Shown: positions 54,799-62,497, counted from the first letter of the stretch. The stretch is DNA of 64,000 nt from CAKZLS01 sp963771545 (GCA_963771545.1 CAVYTX010000005.1:124001-188000), one strand, 5' to 3'. Numbers and translations are program-made. The notes: generated by a model not told the origin, from the letters alone.

Positions 54799-55148
54799 GC
54801 CGACAGGCCACGGATCAACCGCACAACAGCATCGGCATCGTACGGCCCCTTGAGCCGCAGCCGATGGCCGCCCGCCAGATCGATCTCCACTGTGCCGGGT
54901 TCGCTATGGTCACTTGGGACCATGACATCCCGCGCTTGGGTTATCTCGATGGGTAGAAAAACCGCTTCAGGCTCGGGAGGCTCCGCAGCCGCAAAACGCG
55001 GCTCCTTGAGCCAGTTGAACACCTGGTTCGCATTCACATCATACCGACGCGCCACCCGCGAAACCGAGACTCCAGGCACCCGCGTCTGCGCGCAGATCAA
55101 CCGCTTCTCGTCATAACTCCAGCTTCGACGCTTGCAACGCTTCGCCAC
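54795..55148 (-). CDS. tnpA: IS66 accessory protein TnpA
   Basis: 117 residues. An N-terminal helix-turn-helix (GVSVSRVARRYDVNANQVFNWLKE) and C-terminal VEIDLAGGHRLRLKGPYDADAVVRLIRGL are typical of IS66 Orf1. First gene of the element, reading inward from the right end. Confidence 0.92.
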   Translation of the reverse strand: MAKRCKRRSWSYDEKRLICAQTRVPGVSVSRVARRYDVNANQVFNWLKEPRFAAAEPPEPEAVFLPIEITQARDVMVPSDHSEPGTVEIDLAGGHRLRLKGPYDADAVVRLIRGLSA

Positions 55149-55236
55149 AAACCGCTCCGATAATGTCCATTTAATCGCTAATGGACACTACCTCTCACTA
55201 CCGATCAAAGGCAGAGCGGGTTCACCGGGCGCTTAC

Positions 55237-55244
55237 CCGGTGTT
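55237..55244. repeat. 8-bp target-site duplication of the IS66, right copy
   Basis: CCGGTGTT, directly outside the right end. These bases are the innermost part of the right IS30 terminal repeat, which places the insertion inside that repeat. Confidence 0.92.
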
Positions 55245-55263
55245 GCACTTCGTTTGTGAATCT

Positions 55264-56185
55264 AAGAAGCCGTCTTGAAACTCAATTTTTGGCTGGATTG
55301 GCGGGTTCAGATGTGATTCCAAACGGTTGTCAAAGCTAGTTTGGAGGGGCACATGTGGACACCGACCACCCGGCGGCAACATAGCCGCGATCATCTGCGT
55401 TATGGAAGCGATCTGAGCGATGCGGAGTGGGAGATCATCGCGCCGTTCATGCCGCCGCCGGCGCGGACCGGCCGGCCCCGCGAATGGCCGATGCGCGAGA
55501 TCATGAACGCCATCTTCTACGTCCTGCGGGCCGGCTGCGCCTGGCGCATGCTGCCCAAGGACTTCCCGCCGATGACGACGGTCTACGGTTGGTTCCTGCG
55601 CTTCCGCCGCGAGGGCCTGTTCGAGACCATCAACCACCATCTCGTCGCGCTCGACCGCGAGCGGGTCGGGCGGGAGGCCAGTCCGTCGGCGGCGGTGATC
55701 GACAGCCAGAGCGTCAAGACCGTCGAAGCCGGCGGCCCCAGGGGCTACGACGGGGCCAAGAAGATCAAGGGCCGCAAGCGCCACGCCATGGTCGATACCG
55801 ATGGGCGGGCGCTGGTGATTCAAGCCCACCCGGCCGACATTCAGGATCGCGACGGCGCGATCCCGCTGCTCAAGGCGTCGCGGCGATCGTTCCCCTTCGT
55901 CGAACTCGCCTTCGCCGACAGCGCCTATGGCGCCCAGCGGGTCAAGGACGCCACCTGCATCGCCATCGAGGTGGTCAAGAAGATCGCTGACCAGGTCGGC
56001 TTCCAGGTCCTGCCAAGGCGATGGGTGGTCGAGCGCTTCTTCGCCTGGATCAACCGTAACCGAAGGCTGGCCAAAGACTTCGAAGCCACCATCGCCTCCG
56101 CCCAAACCTTCCTCTACGCCGCTTCCGTCATGATGCTCACCCGACGCTTGGCACGCTCAACATGAGTTTCGAGTCGGACTCTTAG
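55264..56185 (+). mobile_element. IS5-family (IS427-like) element
   Basis: Imperfect terminal repeats at 55262-55284 and 56163-56185 (19 of 23 identical, both ending GAAACTCA when read inward). TA on each side (55263-55264 and 56183-56184) would fit the 2-bp duplication of this group; the exact boundary is uncertain by one or two bases. The left end abuts the outer end of the IS30 right repeat. Contains one intact transposase gene. Confidence 0.82.
55353..56165 (+). CDS. IS5-family transposase
   Basis: 270 residues in one uninterrupted frame; the ATG at 55353 follows GGAGGGGCAC, a good ribosome site. N-terminal DLSDAEWEIIAPFMPPP and RGCAWRMLPKDFPP, then the DDE residues in VIDSQSVKT (Asp), FADSAYG (Asp) and VVERFFAWINRNRRLAKDFE (Glu). 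Complete, so the element may be active. Confidence 0.95.
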   Translation: MWTPTTRRQHSRDHLRYGSDLSDAEWEIIAPFMPPPARTGRPREWPMREIMNAIFYVLRAGCAWRMLPKDFPPMTTVYGWFLRFRREGLFETINHHLVALDRERVGREASPSAAVIDSQSVKTVEAGGPRGYDGAKKIKGRKRHAMVDTDGRALVIQAHPADIQDRDGAIPLLKASRRSFPFVELAFADSAYGAQRVKDATCIAIEVVKKIADQVGFQVLPRRWVVERFFAWINRNRRLAKDFEATIASAQTFLYAASVMMLTRRLARST

Positions 56186-56388
56186 GCCTGCATGAGCGCG
56201 GCGTGGAATCGCTTGAACGGATCTCAGGATCCCGACAGACTGTGAGTCCTCGCGCAAATTCAGATCTCTTGGATCCGCGAAATGGAGCGACAGGTCCTAT
56301 TCGATACTTAAAATCGCGATAATCACAACCCTGAAGAACGCCACCGTCCCCGAATAGATGAGTTAGCCTGCAAAAAAGGACAAACTGT
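56186..56388. other. Noncoding stretch between the IS5 and the S24 regulator gene
   Basis: About 200 bases without a credible gene, tRNA, terminator or attachment site. A short minus-strand open frame crosses it but also runs through the IS end and is not supported. Confidence 0.5.
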
Positions 56389-57021
56389 CTATTGGCTCGC
56401 CCAAGTGATCCTGGCAATCCACTCCACTTCTTCAACTGGTAAAGTTCTGTCCTCGTGCTCGGGATTCAGAGACTTGAGCTCGTATTTGTGCGCGGTGCTG
56501 CGACGGAGAAGCTTCGCCATAACTTCGCCGTCTCGCGTTTTTAAAACCACGCGGTCACCCCTTCGGATGTTAGCATGAGGAGAGACAATAACAATATCTC
56601 CGTCACGGTAAACGGGCTCCATGCTTTCACCGCTGATTTCCAACGCGTATGCGTGCGGGTCTCCAACGTCAGGAAATGGAATCTCATCCCACCCCGCGCC
56701 CGTCGGATAACCCGCGTCGTCGAAGAAACCCTCGGATCCAGCCTGAGCATACCCAATAACAGGAATATTTTTATATATTCCGCTAGAAGGCCCATCATTG
56801 ATATAAGCTAAAAACTCTCCAATATTAGCATTCGTTGCATCAAGTATCTTTGAAATACTTTCCGTGCTCGGCCACCTGAGCTTTCCTTCTCGCGTAGTTC
56901 TCTTGCTCTTATTAAATGTGGTTGGGTCGAGCCCAGCCCGGCGGGCAAGCCCCGATGCCGACATGCCATGCTCCCGTGCGAGATGATCTATGGCGCGCCA
57001 AATGTCAGAATGCCTCAACAT
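56389..57021 (-). CDS. XRE/S24 (CI- or LexA-like) transcriptional regulator
   Basis: 210 residues. An N-terminal helix-turn-helix (SASGLARRAGLDPTTFNKSKR) is joined to an S24 peptidase domain: Ala-Gly in IGYAQAG as a possible self-cleavage site, the serine in SGESMEPVYRDGD and the lysine in GEVMAKLLRRS. Close relatives recalled from alphaproteobacteria are often ordinary chromosomal genes, so this could be a host regulator. Its divergent position beside phage structural genes, with repeated sites between, favours a prophage repressor. Confidence is high for the family and moderate for the phage role. Confidence 0.88.
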   Translation of the reverse strand: MLRHSDIWRAIDHLAREHGMSASGLARRAGLDPTTFNKSKRTTREGKLRWPSTESISKILDATNANIGEFLAYINDGPSSGIYKNIPVIGYAQAGSEGFFDDAGYPTGAGWDEIPFPDVGDPHAYALEISGESMEPVYRDGDIVIVSPHANIRRGDRVVLKTRDGEVMAKLLRRSTAHKYELKSLNPEHEDRTLPVEEVEWIARITWASQ

Positions 57022-57120
57022 GGGAACATTGTCTTATAAAATGACCGGTAACGCACTAGGAACATATGCTTATTTGCGTTGACAAAGGTAATTTTTTCAG
57101 TAAAATAGCAATTATTCCTA
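57021..57120. promoter_or_regulatory. Three candidate operator sites between the S24 regulator and the phage genes
   Basis: TGGGAACATT (57021-57030), TAGGAACATA (57057-57066) and, inverted, TAGGAATAAT (57120-57111) share a T(A/G)GGAA(C/T)A core. The first touches the regulator start codon, the second lies just before a -35 box and the third covers the predicted transcription start of the rightward genes, a layout suited to control of both directions. Confidence 0.5.
57079..57106 (+). promoter_or_regulatory. Sigma-70-type promoter for the rightward phage genes
   Basis: TTGACA (57079-57084) and TAAAAT (57101-57106) with a 16-base spacer, about 45 bases before the first rightward gene. The match to consensus is strong for a GC-rich genome. 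Confidence 0.7.
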
Positions 57121-57152
57121 CTACGTCTGGCTTGTGTCATTAGAGAGGTCCG

Positions 57153-57518
57153 TTGTCAAAGACCCGCTATATCCCCCGGACGTTAACGGACGCGCCTTCC
57201 GCATTGTTTTCGAATACCCAAGACGCGTGGTTTTGGTTCGTTCGATGCCAGCGAGTCCGTCGTGAAGGAGCCCGTTTTTCTTACAGTCGGCTTTTGACAC
57301 AACGCCCCTGCGACCCTGATGACATTTACCGCAGTGTGGTTGAATTGGCGCGCATAGGGGTCATCGGCGGCAAGCATCTTAGGATTCTCGCAACATTTGG
57401 TCTTTGGGATCGCCCACCGGATGCCCGCTATCCCGAGGAACGGCAGGCTTCTCAATTATGGAATGAGGCGCTTCATCACTTGACGGCACTGTTACGAAAG
57501 AAGGGAATCGTCGAGTGA
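57153..57518 (+). CDS. Hypothetical phage protein, TTG start
   Basis: 121 residues from a TTG at 57153, behind GAGAGGTC; no ATG or GTG in frame gives a better start. No domain recognised. The protein is rich in Arg/Trp and has no membrane segment or signal. It is the first rightward gene after the predicted promoter, and its stop overlaps the next gene (GTGA). A packaging or regulatory role is possible but unsupported. Confidence 0.6.
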   Translation: MSKTRYIPRTLTDAPSALFSNTQDAWFWFVRCQRVRREGARFSYSRLLTQRPCDPDDIYRSVVELARIGVIGGKHLRILATFGLWDRPPDARYPEERQASQLWNEALHHLTALLRKKGIVE

Positions 57519-57961
57519 GGAATGGCGAGATCGATGCTGAACAATCGATTCTAGAATGCTGCGTCACGGCCGCGAACTCCAGTGCTCTTGTTGTCTTTAT
57601 GGGGGACGTCAGCATTAAGTGGGCGAAACTTCTCCGACCCGGCTTTCGTCACTGCTTCGCCGTCGTGGGACGATACGGGCAGTGGGTTATCTTCGACCCG
57701 ATGTCAAATTATACCAATCTTGGGGTTTTCTCAGGTCCGCCTATCGACGATGTCGCCGGTTGGTACCGCCAATTCGGTTTTACGGTCGTTAAGACAGTTG
57801 TTCAGAGACGGGGATCGTCTTCCCCTGCGTGGAGACCTTTCACCTGTGTCGAGGCGGTTAAGCGGGTGCTGGGCATTCGCGCGCCATGGGTAATGACCCC
57901 CTGGCAGCTATATCGTCACATTGGACGCGGCGAATGCAAAAAAAGCCTTGACATTTGCTAG
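57515..57961 (+). CDS. Hypothetical phage protein, possible permuted NlpC/P60-like enzyme
   Basis: 148 residues from a GTG that overlaps the previous stop. RHCFAVVGRYGQWVIFDP places His46 and Asp61, and FTCVEAVKRVLGI places Cys111 at the start of a helix, followed by WVMTPWQLYRHI. Histidine before cysteine is the order in permuted NlpC/P60 (LRAT-like) enzymes. No homologue was searched; the enzyme idea rests on this layout only. A structural or packaging accessory role is also possible. Confidence 0.55.
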   Translation: MRNGEIDAEQSILECCVTAANSSALVVFMGDVSIKWAKLLRPGFRHCFAVVGRYGQWVIFDPMSNYTNLGVFSGPPIDDVAGWYRQFGFTVVKTVVQRRGSSSPAWRPFTCVEAVKRVLGIRAPWVMTPWQLYRHIGRGECKKSLDIC

Positions 57962-58065
57962 CGAAAAGGAATAAAATCCTTTTATTGAATGCAGCACGTG
58001 CGCCCGCTTTCAACCGGGCCGTCAGTTCGACGCCTCTGATCACCACCTCAGTTCAGGAAGTTTTT

Positions 58066-58320
58066 ATGGCCACTCACTTGATCCCGGTCATCGGTAAGGC
58101 GCTGTTCAGCGCCCCTCCGCCAAGTTCTTCTTCTTCGGAGGCGCCAACAGCGCCCGCACAGAATGCAGCATCGAACGAAGAGAAATTGGAGCGCGAGCGC
58201 CGGTTGGAAGTGCTTCGTCGAAGGCGACGGGGAGTGACGGGAATGATCTCAACCTCTCCTCGTGGTTTGCTTGCATCAAAGGAGCTGGGGCCCAACCGAC
58301 GCAGCCTTCTTGGAGAATAA
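58066..58320 (+). CDS. Small phage protein upstream of the portal gene
   Basis: 84 residues from the ATG at 58066, behind CAGGAAG. A Ser/Pro/Ala-rich low-complexity middle (APPPSSSSSEAPTAPAQN), a charged helix (EKLERERRLEVLRRRRRG) and a C-terminal LGPNRRSLLGE. Small proteins ending RKTLLG-like often precede portal genes in podoviruses; the function is unknown. It ends 2 bases before the portal start. 57962-58065 holds no gene. Confidence 0.65.
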   Translation: MATHLIPVIGKALFSAPPPSSSSSEAPTAPAQNAASNEEKLERERRLEVLRRRRRGVTGMISTSPRGLLASKELGPNRRSLLGE

Positions 58321-58322
58321 AC

Positions 58323-59939
58323 ATGCCCCCTCTCACGCCGAAAGACGCCGTCGAGCGCTACAGACGGGCTAAAGAACGCAGAACCGCCTGGGAAGCCCAT
58401 TGGGAGGAGTGTTATGAATTTTGTCTTCCCCACCGAGACGCAGGGTTGCGCCACGGCATTCCAGGAGGAAAGAGAGGTGATAAAATCTTCGATGGAACGG
58501 CGCCGGATGCCGTAGATCAGTTGGCGGCGAGCCTAATGGCGCAACTGACCCCGCCCTGGACGCACTGGCTTGGTTTTTCGGTCGGCCCTGATGCTGATGA
58601 ACTTGACCGACAGGACCTTGCGATCGAGCTGGAAAAATCGACGGCCGTACTCCAATCGCATTTTGATCGATCAAACTTTTCGGTTGAAATTCACCAGTGC
58701 TATTTGGATCTCGTGACAGCTGGAACGGCATCATTGTTGCTCGAAGAAGCATCGCCCGGCGAGAGATCCGCGTTTCGGTTCACAGCAATCCCGTTGGCTC
58801 AAGTGGTTTTGGAGGAGGGGCCATCAGGCCGGCTCGATACAACGTTCCGTCGGAGCGAGGTAACCGGCCCCCAATTAATGTCCAGGTTTCCTTCCGCCGC
58901 CGGTTTCGATGGCCTGATGCGGCGTATTCGGAACAATGCGGACGCTCATATCGCGGTTATAGAAGCAGTCGTCCCCACCGATGTTGGCTATTCCTACCTT
59001 GCCGTCACTGAAGACGGCGCGCATTCGGCCGATAACCCCATTGTATTGGCGGAAGGCCAATTCGCTACGTCTCCATTTATCAATTTCCGATGGTTAAAGG
59101 CACCGGGCGAGACCTATGGACGTTCGCCTGTAATGAAGGCGCTACCCGACATCAAGACCGCAAATAAGGTTGTCGAGTTAGTTTTGAAGAACGCCTCCAT
59201 CGCCGTAACCGGCATCTGGCAGGTTGACGACGACGGTGTGATCAATCCAGCAACCATCAAGTTGGCGCCGGGAACAATTATTCCCAAGGCCGTCGGTTCG
59301 GCGGGTCTTAGGCCCCTTGAGGCACCGGGTCGCTTCGACGTCTCGCAACTCATTCTTGAGCAGTTGCGATCAAGGATCCTCAAGGCGCTGCTTGTGGACC
59401 AGTTGGGTCAGGTCAATGGGCCACGAATGACGGCCACGGAAGTTGTTGAGCGCGCGGCCGAGATGGCGCGAATTCTGGGCGCGACATATGGCCGCCTGCA
59501 GTCAGAGATGCTGACCCCATTAATGAGCCGAGCTCAGGGAATTCTCGCGCGGCGCGGCGAGATCTTGGATTTGCCGGTCGACGATGGAATTGTAGTTCTC
59601 GATTACAAATCGCCGCAGGCGCGGTATCAAGCTCAGCAAGACATTCAGAGCACAATGGTTTGGCTCGACGCCGTGAAGGCTATGGGACCAGAAGCCTTGT
59701 CAGCCGTGGATCAGCCGCGTGTCGCGTCCTGGCTCGGTCGCGCTCTGGGGGTACCGGAAGAATTGATCCGGAGTATCTCCTCCCCGGAGACCACGGGCGA
59801 CGAACTTGTCGATGCCCTGGTTGACGATTTTTCGGAATTTGCCGGAAGTGTCGACCAAACGTCAATCGCTCAGGGTGCGATCCTATCCTCGGATGCTCAC
59901 AACACCCTATTTCCGGAGCAAGACAATGTCGGGTCTTGA
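58323..59939 (+). CDS. Phage portal (head-tail connector) protein
   Basis: 538 residues matching the head-to-tail connecting protein family of podoviruses. The start reads PKDAVERYRRAKERRTAWEAHWEECYEFCLPHRD and the middle GDKIFDGTAPDAVDQLAASLMAQLTPP is diagnostic; PFINFRWLKAPGETYGRSPVMKALPDIKTAN follows. The dodecameric portal forms the DNA channel at one capsid vertex. It overlaps the next gene by 14 bases. Confidence 0.9.
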   Translation: MPPLTPKDAVERYRRAKERRTAWEAHWEECYEFCLPHRDAGLRHGIPGGKRGDKIFDGTAPDAVDQLAASLMAQLTPPWTHWLGFSVGPDADELDRQDLAIELEKSTAVLQSHFDRSNFSVEIHQCYLDLVTAGTASLLLEEASPGERSAFRFTAIPLAQVVLEEGPSGRLDTTFRRSEVTGPQLMSRFPSAAGFDGLMRRIRNNADAHIAVIEAVVPTDVGYSYLAVTEDGAHSADNPIVLAEGQFATSPFINFRWLKAPGETYGRSPVMKALPDIKTANKVVELVLKNASIAVTGIWQVDDDGVINPATIKLAPGTIIPKAVGSAGLRPLEAPGRFDVSQLILEQLRSRILKALLVDQLGQVNGPRMTATEVVERAAEMARILGATYGRLQSEMLTPLMSRAQGILARRGEILDLPVDDGIVVLDYKSPQARYQAQQDIQSTMVWLDAVKAMGPEALSAVDQPRVASWLGRALGVPEELIRSISSPETTGDELVDALVDDFSEFAGSVDQTSIAQGAILSSDAHNTLFPEQDNVGS

Positions 59940-60261
59940 TCTGGGATGGGCATGGTTTGACCCAAGCTCTTCCTCGAACAATCAAAAGCAATTCTCAACT
60001 GATCGCGACCTAGCGCAAGTCTTCGCAAGATGCTTTGGTGGAGAGGAAGGGGTGAAGGTTCTCAAACATTTAAAATCTATTACGCATTCACGAATACTTG
60101 GCCCAGCCGCTTCCGATGCCTTGCTGAGGCACATGGAAGGGCAAAGACAACTCGTATCTTACATCATCTCTCTGGTAGAGCATGGCCGAGGTCATGGCCA
60201 AGACCACAACTTTACATCGATGCCCAACAACTCGGCAATCATGGAGAACACCAATGACTGA
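59926..60261 (+). CDS. Bbp19-like phage protein
   Basis: 111 residues from the ATG at 59926, inside the 3' end of the portal gene. DLAQVFARCFGGEEGVKVLKHL, GPAASDALLRHMEGQRQLV and YIISLVEHGRG match a small protein seen after portal in BPP-1-like phages. Function not established. A good ribosome site is GGAGCAAG. The end overlaps the scaffold gene by 8 bases. Confidence 0.75.
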   Translation: MSGLDLGWAWFDPSSSSNNQKQFSTDRDLAQVFARCFGGEEGVKVLKHLKSITHSRILGPAASDALLRHMEGQRQLVSYIISLVEHGRGHGQDHNFTSMPNNSAIMENTND

Positions 60262-60973
60262 GAATTTGCTTACATCGGTTGGCGGCGGGACTCCCGAAGA
60301 ACAAGCCAACGAAGCTGCGGCGAGCGCCCCTGAAAGCGCTGAGCGGCCCAGCGATGTGCCAGAGAAATTTTGGGACACAGAGAACGGTCAAATTCGTACG
60401 GATGCCCTCGTCAAATCATACCTTGAGCTTGAGCGGAAACTCGGAAGCACGGTTCATCGTGAACCACCACCCGGGCCAGAAGATTACGCTATTGACATCA
60501 GCAGTGACTTTTTGAGCAGCGATCCGGAAGTAAACAAGCGATTACACGCTGCTGGATTTTCGGGAGATCAGGTCCAGGTCGTTTACGACCTCGCGGGCGA
60601 ACATCTCATGCCGATGATCAGTGATCTCGCCTCGGTGTTCGAGGCGGAGCAGCAGACCGAACGGCTTGTGAACCACTTTGGCGGCCCAGAAAAGTGGGGT
60701 GTGACCGCGAGACAAATCGACACTTGGGCTCGTTCGCGATTGCCCAGTCATGTAATGGAAGCCCTTTCGACCACGTACGAGGGTGTTCTTGCAATGCATC
60801 AGATGATGGCGAACGCAGAGCCGGGACTGCTCCGGCAAGGCGAGACGGCCGGCGACGTCCTTAGCGTGGCCGACCTAAAAAAACTAATGAAGGATCCCAG
60901 TTACTGGCGTGATCAAAACCCCACCGTCGTCGAAAAGGTCCGTGACGGTTTTCGCAAGCTTTATAAGGATTAA
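60254..60973 (+). CDS. Phage capsid assembly scaffolding protein
   Basis: 239 residues from the ATG at 60254. The N-terminus is acidic, alanine-rich and low in complexity (EEQANEAAASAPESAERPSD), then VPEKFWDTENGQIRTDALVKSYLELERKLG, a text typical of scaffolding proteins of this phage group. It lies directly before the capsid gene, as expected. Mature virions would not contain it. Confidence 0.8.
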   Translation: MTENLLTSVGGGTPEEQANEAAASAPESAERPSDVPEKFWDTENGQIRTDALVKSYLELERKLGSTVHREPPPGPEDYAIDISSDFLSSDPEVNKRLHAAGFSGDQVQVVYDLAGEHLMPMISDLASVFEAEQQTERLVNHFGGPEKWGVTARQIDTWARSRLPSHVMEALSTTYEGVLAMHQMMANAEPGLLRQGETAGDVLSVADLKKLMKDPSYWRDQNPTVVEKVRDGFRKLYKD

Positions 60974-61010
60974 AAGGGGTGAGTGCGCTGATTTAGCGAC
61001 GCTCCTCCTG

Positions 61011-61041
61011 CGGGGCGTGGGTGCCCGGGAACCACGCCCCG
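61011..61041 (+). terminator. 10-bp perfect hairpin between scaffold and capsid genes
   Basis: CGGGGCGTGG (61011-61020) pairs with CCACGCCCCG (61032-61041) around an 11-base loop. There is no T run after it, so it may be a weak terminator or an RNA-processing or stability element that sets the scaffold to capsid ratio. The rest of 60974-61259 shows only the capsid ribosome site AGGAG at 61247-61251. Confidence 0.5.
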
Positions 61042-61259
61042 TCGTTCACTTTCCTTCCTTCTACTAAGTCAACCGATGGAACTCCGGTTCGATTGTTGGC
61101 GAGTCATGAAAATTGCCAAGTTGTCCTTCGGAGAACCCCTAGCAACATTGGATTGCTGGCGGCCCGGCGGATTTAGCGCGTCGACGCGTTCGGCGGCTGC
61201 ACCACAACCGAACACTCTTGACGCAAAACACGCCCAAAATGTTAATAGGAGAAAATTGA

Positions 61260-62078
61260 ATGTCGACTCAGGTCGAGCAATCTTTCATTGCGAATTTTGA
61301 GGCTGAAGTCCATGTGCAGTACCAACAAATGGGCTCAAAGCTTCGCAATACGGTAAGGACAAAGGACAATGTCGTTGGTGCGACGACAACTTTCCAGAAG
61401 GTAGGAAAGGGTATTGCAAGCACCAAGGCCCGCCATGGCCTCGTTCCGGTTATGAACGTGGATCACACTCCCGTCGAGTGCGTTCTCCAGGATTTTTATG
61501 CTGGTGACTGGGTGGATCGGCTTGACGAACTCAAAACCAACATCAACGAACAGCAGATTGTCGCCAAGGCCGGAGCCTATGCGCTAGGTCGAAAGACCGA
61601 CGAAATGGTCATCAACCAGTTGGCAACCTCTACGAACTTTGCAGGTTCCGACACGGACGAGTTGACAAAACTTAAAGTCCTGGCCGCCTTCGAAATGCTG
61701 GGCGAGGCCGATGTTCCCGATGATGGTCAGCGATTCGCGGTCGTGGGATGGAAACAGTGGAGCGATCTGCTCAATATCGACGAATTTGCCAACGCCGATT
61801 ACGTCGGTGACGAGCAGCTACCTTGGAAGGGGACTCAAGCCAAACGATGGCTGGGCACCCTTTGGATTCCGCATTCCAGTTTACCGAAGATCGGCAGCGT
61901 CCGTTATTGCTTTTGGTATCATAAAACCGCCATCGGCCATGGAATCGGGTCGGAAGTCAAAACCGACATCACATGGCATGGCGACCACGCTGCCCACTTC
62001 GTAAACAACATGATGAGCCAAGGGGCTTGTCTGGTCGACGGCTCTGGAGTCGTAACTCTTCGTTGCCTCGAAGGCTAA
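61260..62078 (+). CDS. Phage major capsid protein
   Basis: 272 residues. QSFIANFEAEVHVQYQQMGSK, KVGKGIASTKARHGLVPVMN, AGDWVDRLDELKTN and AGAYALGRKTDEMVI match the capsid family found after scaffold in alphaproteobacterial podoviruses and related to BPP-1 Bbp17. The fold is expected to be HK97-like. Good ribosome site AGGAG 8 bases upstream. No delta domain or protease gene is visible. Confidence 0.87.
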   Translation: MSTQVEQSFIANFEAEVHVQYQQMGSKLRNTVRTKDNVVGATTTFQKVGKGIASTKARHGLVPVMNVDHTPVECVLQDFYAGDWVDRLDELKTNINEQQIVAKAGAYALGRKTDEMVINQLATSTNFAGSDTDELTKLKVLAAFEMLGEADVPDDGQRFAVVGWKQWSDLLNIDEFANADYVGDEQLPWKGTQAKRWLGTLWIPHSSLPKIGSVRYCFWYHKTAIGHGIGSEVKTDITWHGDHAAHFVNNMMSQGACLVDGSGVVTLRCLEG

Positions 62079-62092
62079 TAAGGAACGCACCA

Positions 62093-62365
62093 ATGGCATA
62101 TAACCCAAAAAATCTTAGCGTGCTAGCGTACGCAAACGGCTTTACACTTTGGCATTACTCTACAGTCGACGCCTCGACAGACACGGATACAGCAGGATAT
62201 TTCAATAGCGCTGCAGATATGCTCCGTGTGGGCGATATGATTTTGGCCAATGTAGACACTGATAGCGCCAATCCCGGTGCCGGTATCTTCCTCGTAAATT
62301 ACAATGAGGGCAGCGTTGTCGACATCGCAAACCTTACACAGGTTGGTTCCTCGGATTCCGACTAA
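62093..62365 (+). CDS. Small conserved phage protein after the capsid gene
   Basis: 90 residues from the ATG at 62093, behind AAGGAACGC. NLSVLAYANGFTLWHYSTVD, DTAGYFNSAADMLRVGDMILAN and GIFLVNYNEGSVVDI form a beta-rich, Thr/Asp-rich protein. In BPP-1 the gene at this position encodes a cement protein; a decoration role here is inferred only from position. Confidence 0.7.
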   Translation: MAYNPKNLSVLAYANGFTLWHYSTVDASTDTDTAGYFNSAADMLRVGDMILANVDTDSANPGAGIFLVNYNEGSVVDIANLTQVGSSDSD

Positions 62366-62385
62366 ATATCTCTAGGCTTGCGACG

Positions 62386-62420
62386 GGCGCCTCCGTTAAT
62401 GCTAAAATCACGGAGGCGCC
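62386..62420 (+). terminator. 10-bp hairpin after the small post-capsid gene
   Basis: GGCGCCTCCG (62386-62395) pairs perfectly with CGGAGGCGCC (62411-62420) around a 15-base loop. There is no T run. Placed 20 bases after a stop codon, it is a probable terminator or transcript end. Confidence 0.55.
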
Positions 62421-62452
62421 AAACGACACGCCGGCCAAAGAATTTATTTCAG

Positions 62453-62497
62453 ACTAGTAAAATAATACAATAAATAAAACTAGTATAATTATTTATT
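62453..62497. promoter_or_regulatory. AT-rich block with repeated ACTAGT and an inverted repeat
   Basis: ACTAGT at 62453-62458 and 62479-62484, 26 bases apart. AATAAATA (62469-62476) and TATTTATT (62490-62497) form an inverted repeat around a 13-base centre that contains a perfect TATAAT (62484-62489). No good -35 box is seen 16-18 bases upstream. Could be a phage promoter or a site for a phage regulator. The stretch 62421-62571 holds no gene. Confidence 0.45.

Larger units (their letters stand above)
52759..55236 (-). mobile_element. IS66-family element (tnpA-tnpB-tnpC)
   Basis: Left terminal repeat 52759-52784 and right 55211-55236 match at 21 of 26 positions when read inward, sharing GGTGAACCCGCTCT; the right end begins GTAAGCG, the usual IS66 terminus. 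It is flanked by CCGGTGTT on both sides. tnpA, tnpB and tnpC lie in order on the minus strand, but tnpC is frameshifted, so the copy may be inactive unless the change is a sequencing error. Confidence 0.93.
51752..55262 (-). mobile_element. IS30-family element, interrupted by an IS66 insertion
   Basis: Terminal inverted repeats: left 51752-51777 and right 55237-55262, 21 of 26 positions identical, both starting GATTCACA and ending ACCGG when read inward. The transposase gene is complete on the minus strand. An IS66 element has inserted inside the right repeat, separating its inner part. A target duplication for the IS30 itself could not be identified, partly because the right side abuts another IS. 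Confidence 0.8.

Noticed and set aside
56157..56435. Minus-strand open frame across the IS5 end
   Set aside because: It starts within the regulator gene region, crosses the IS5 terminus, has no ribosome site and resembles no family.
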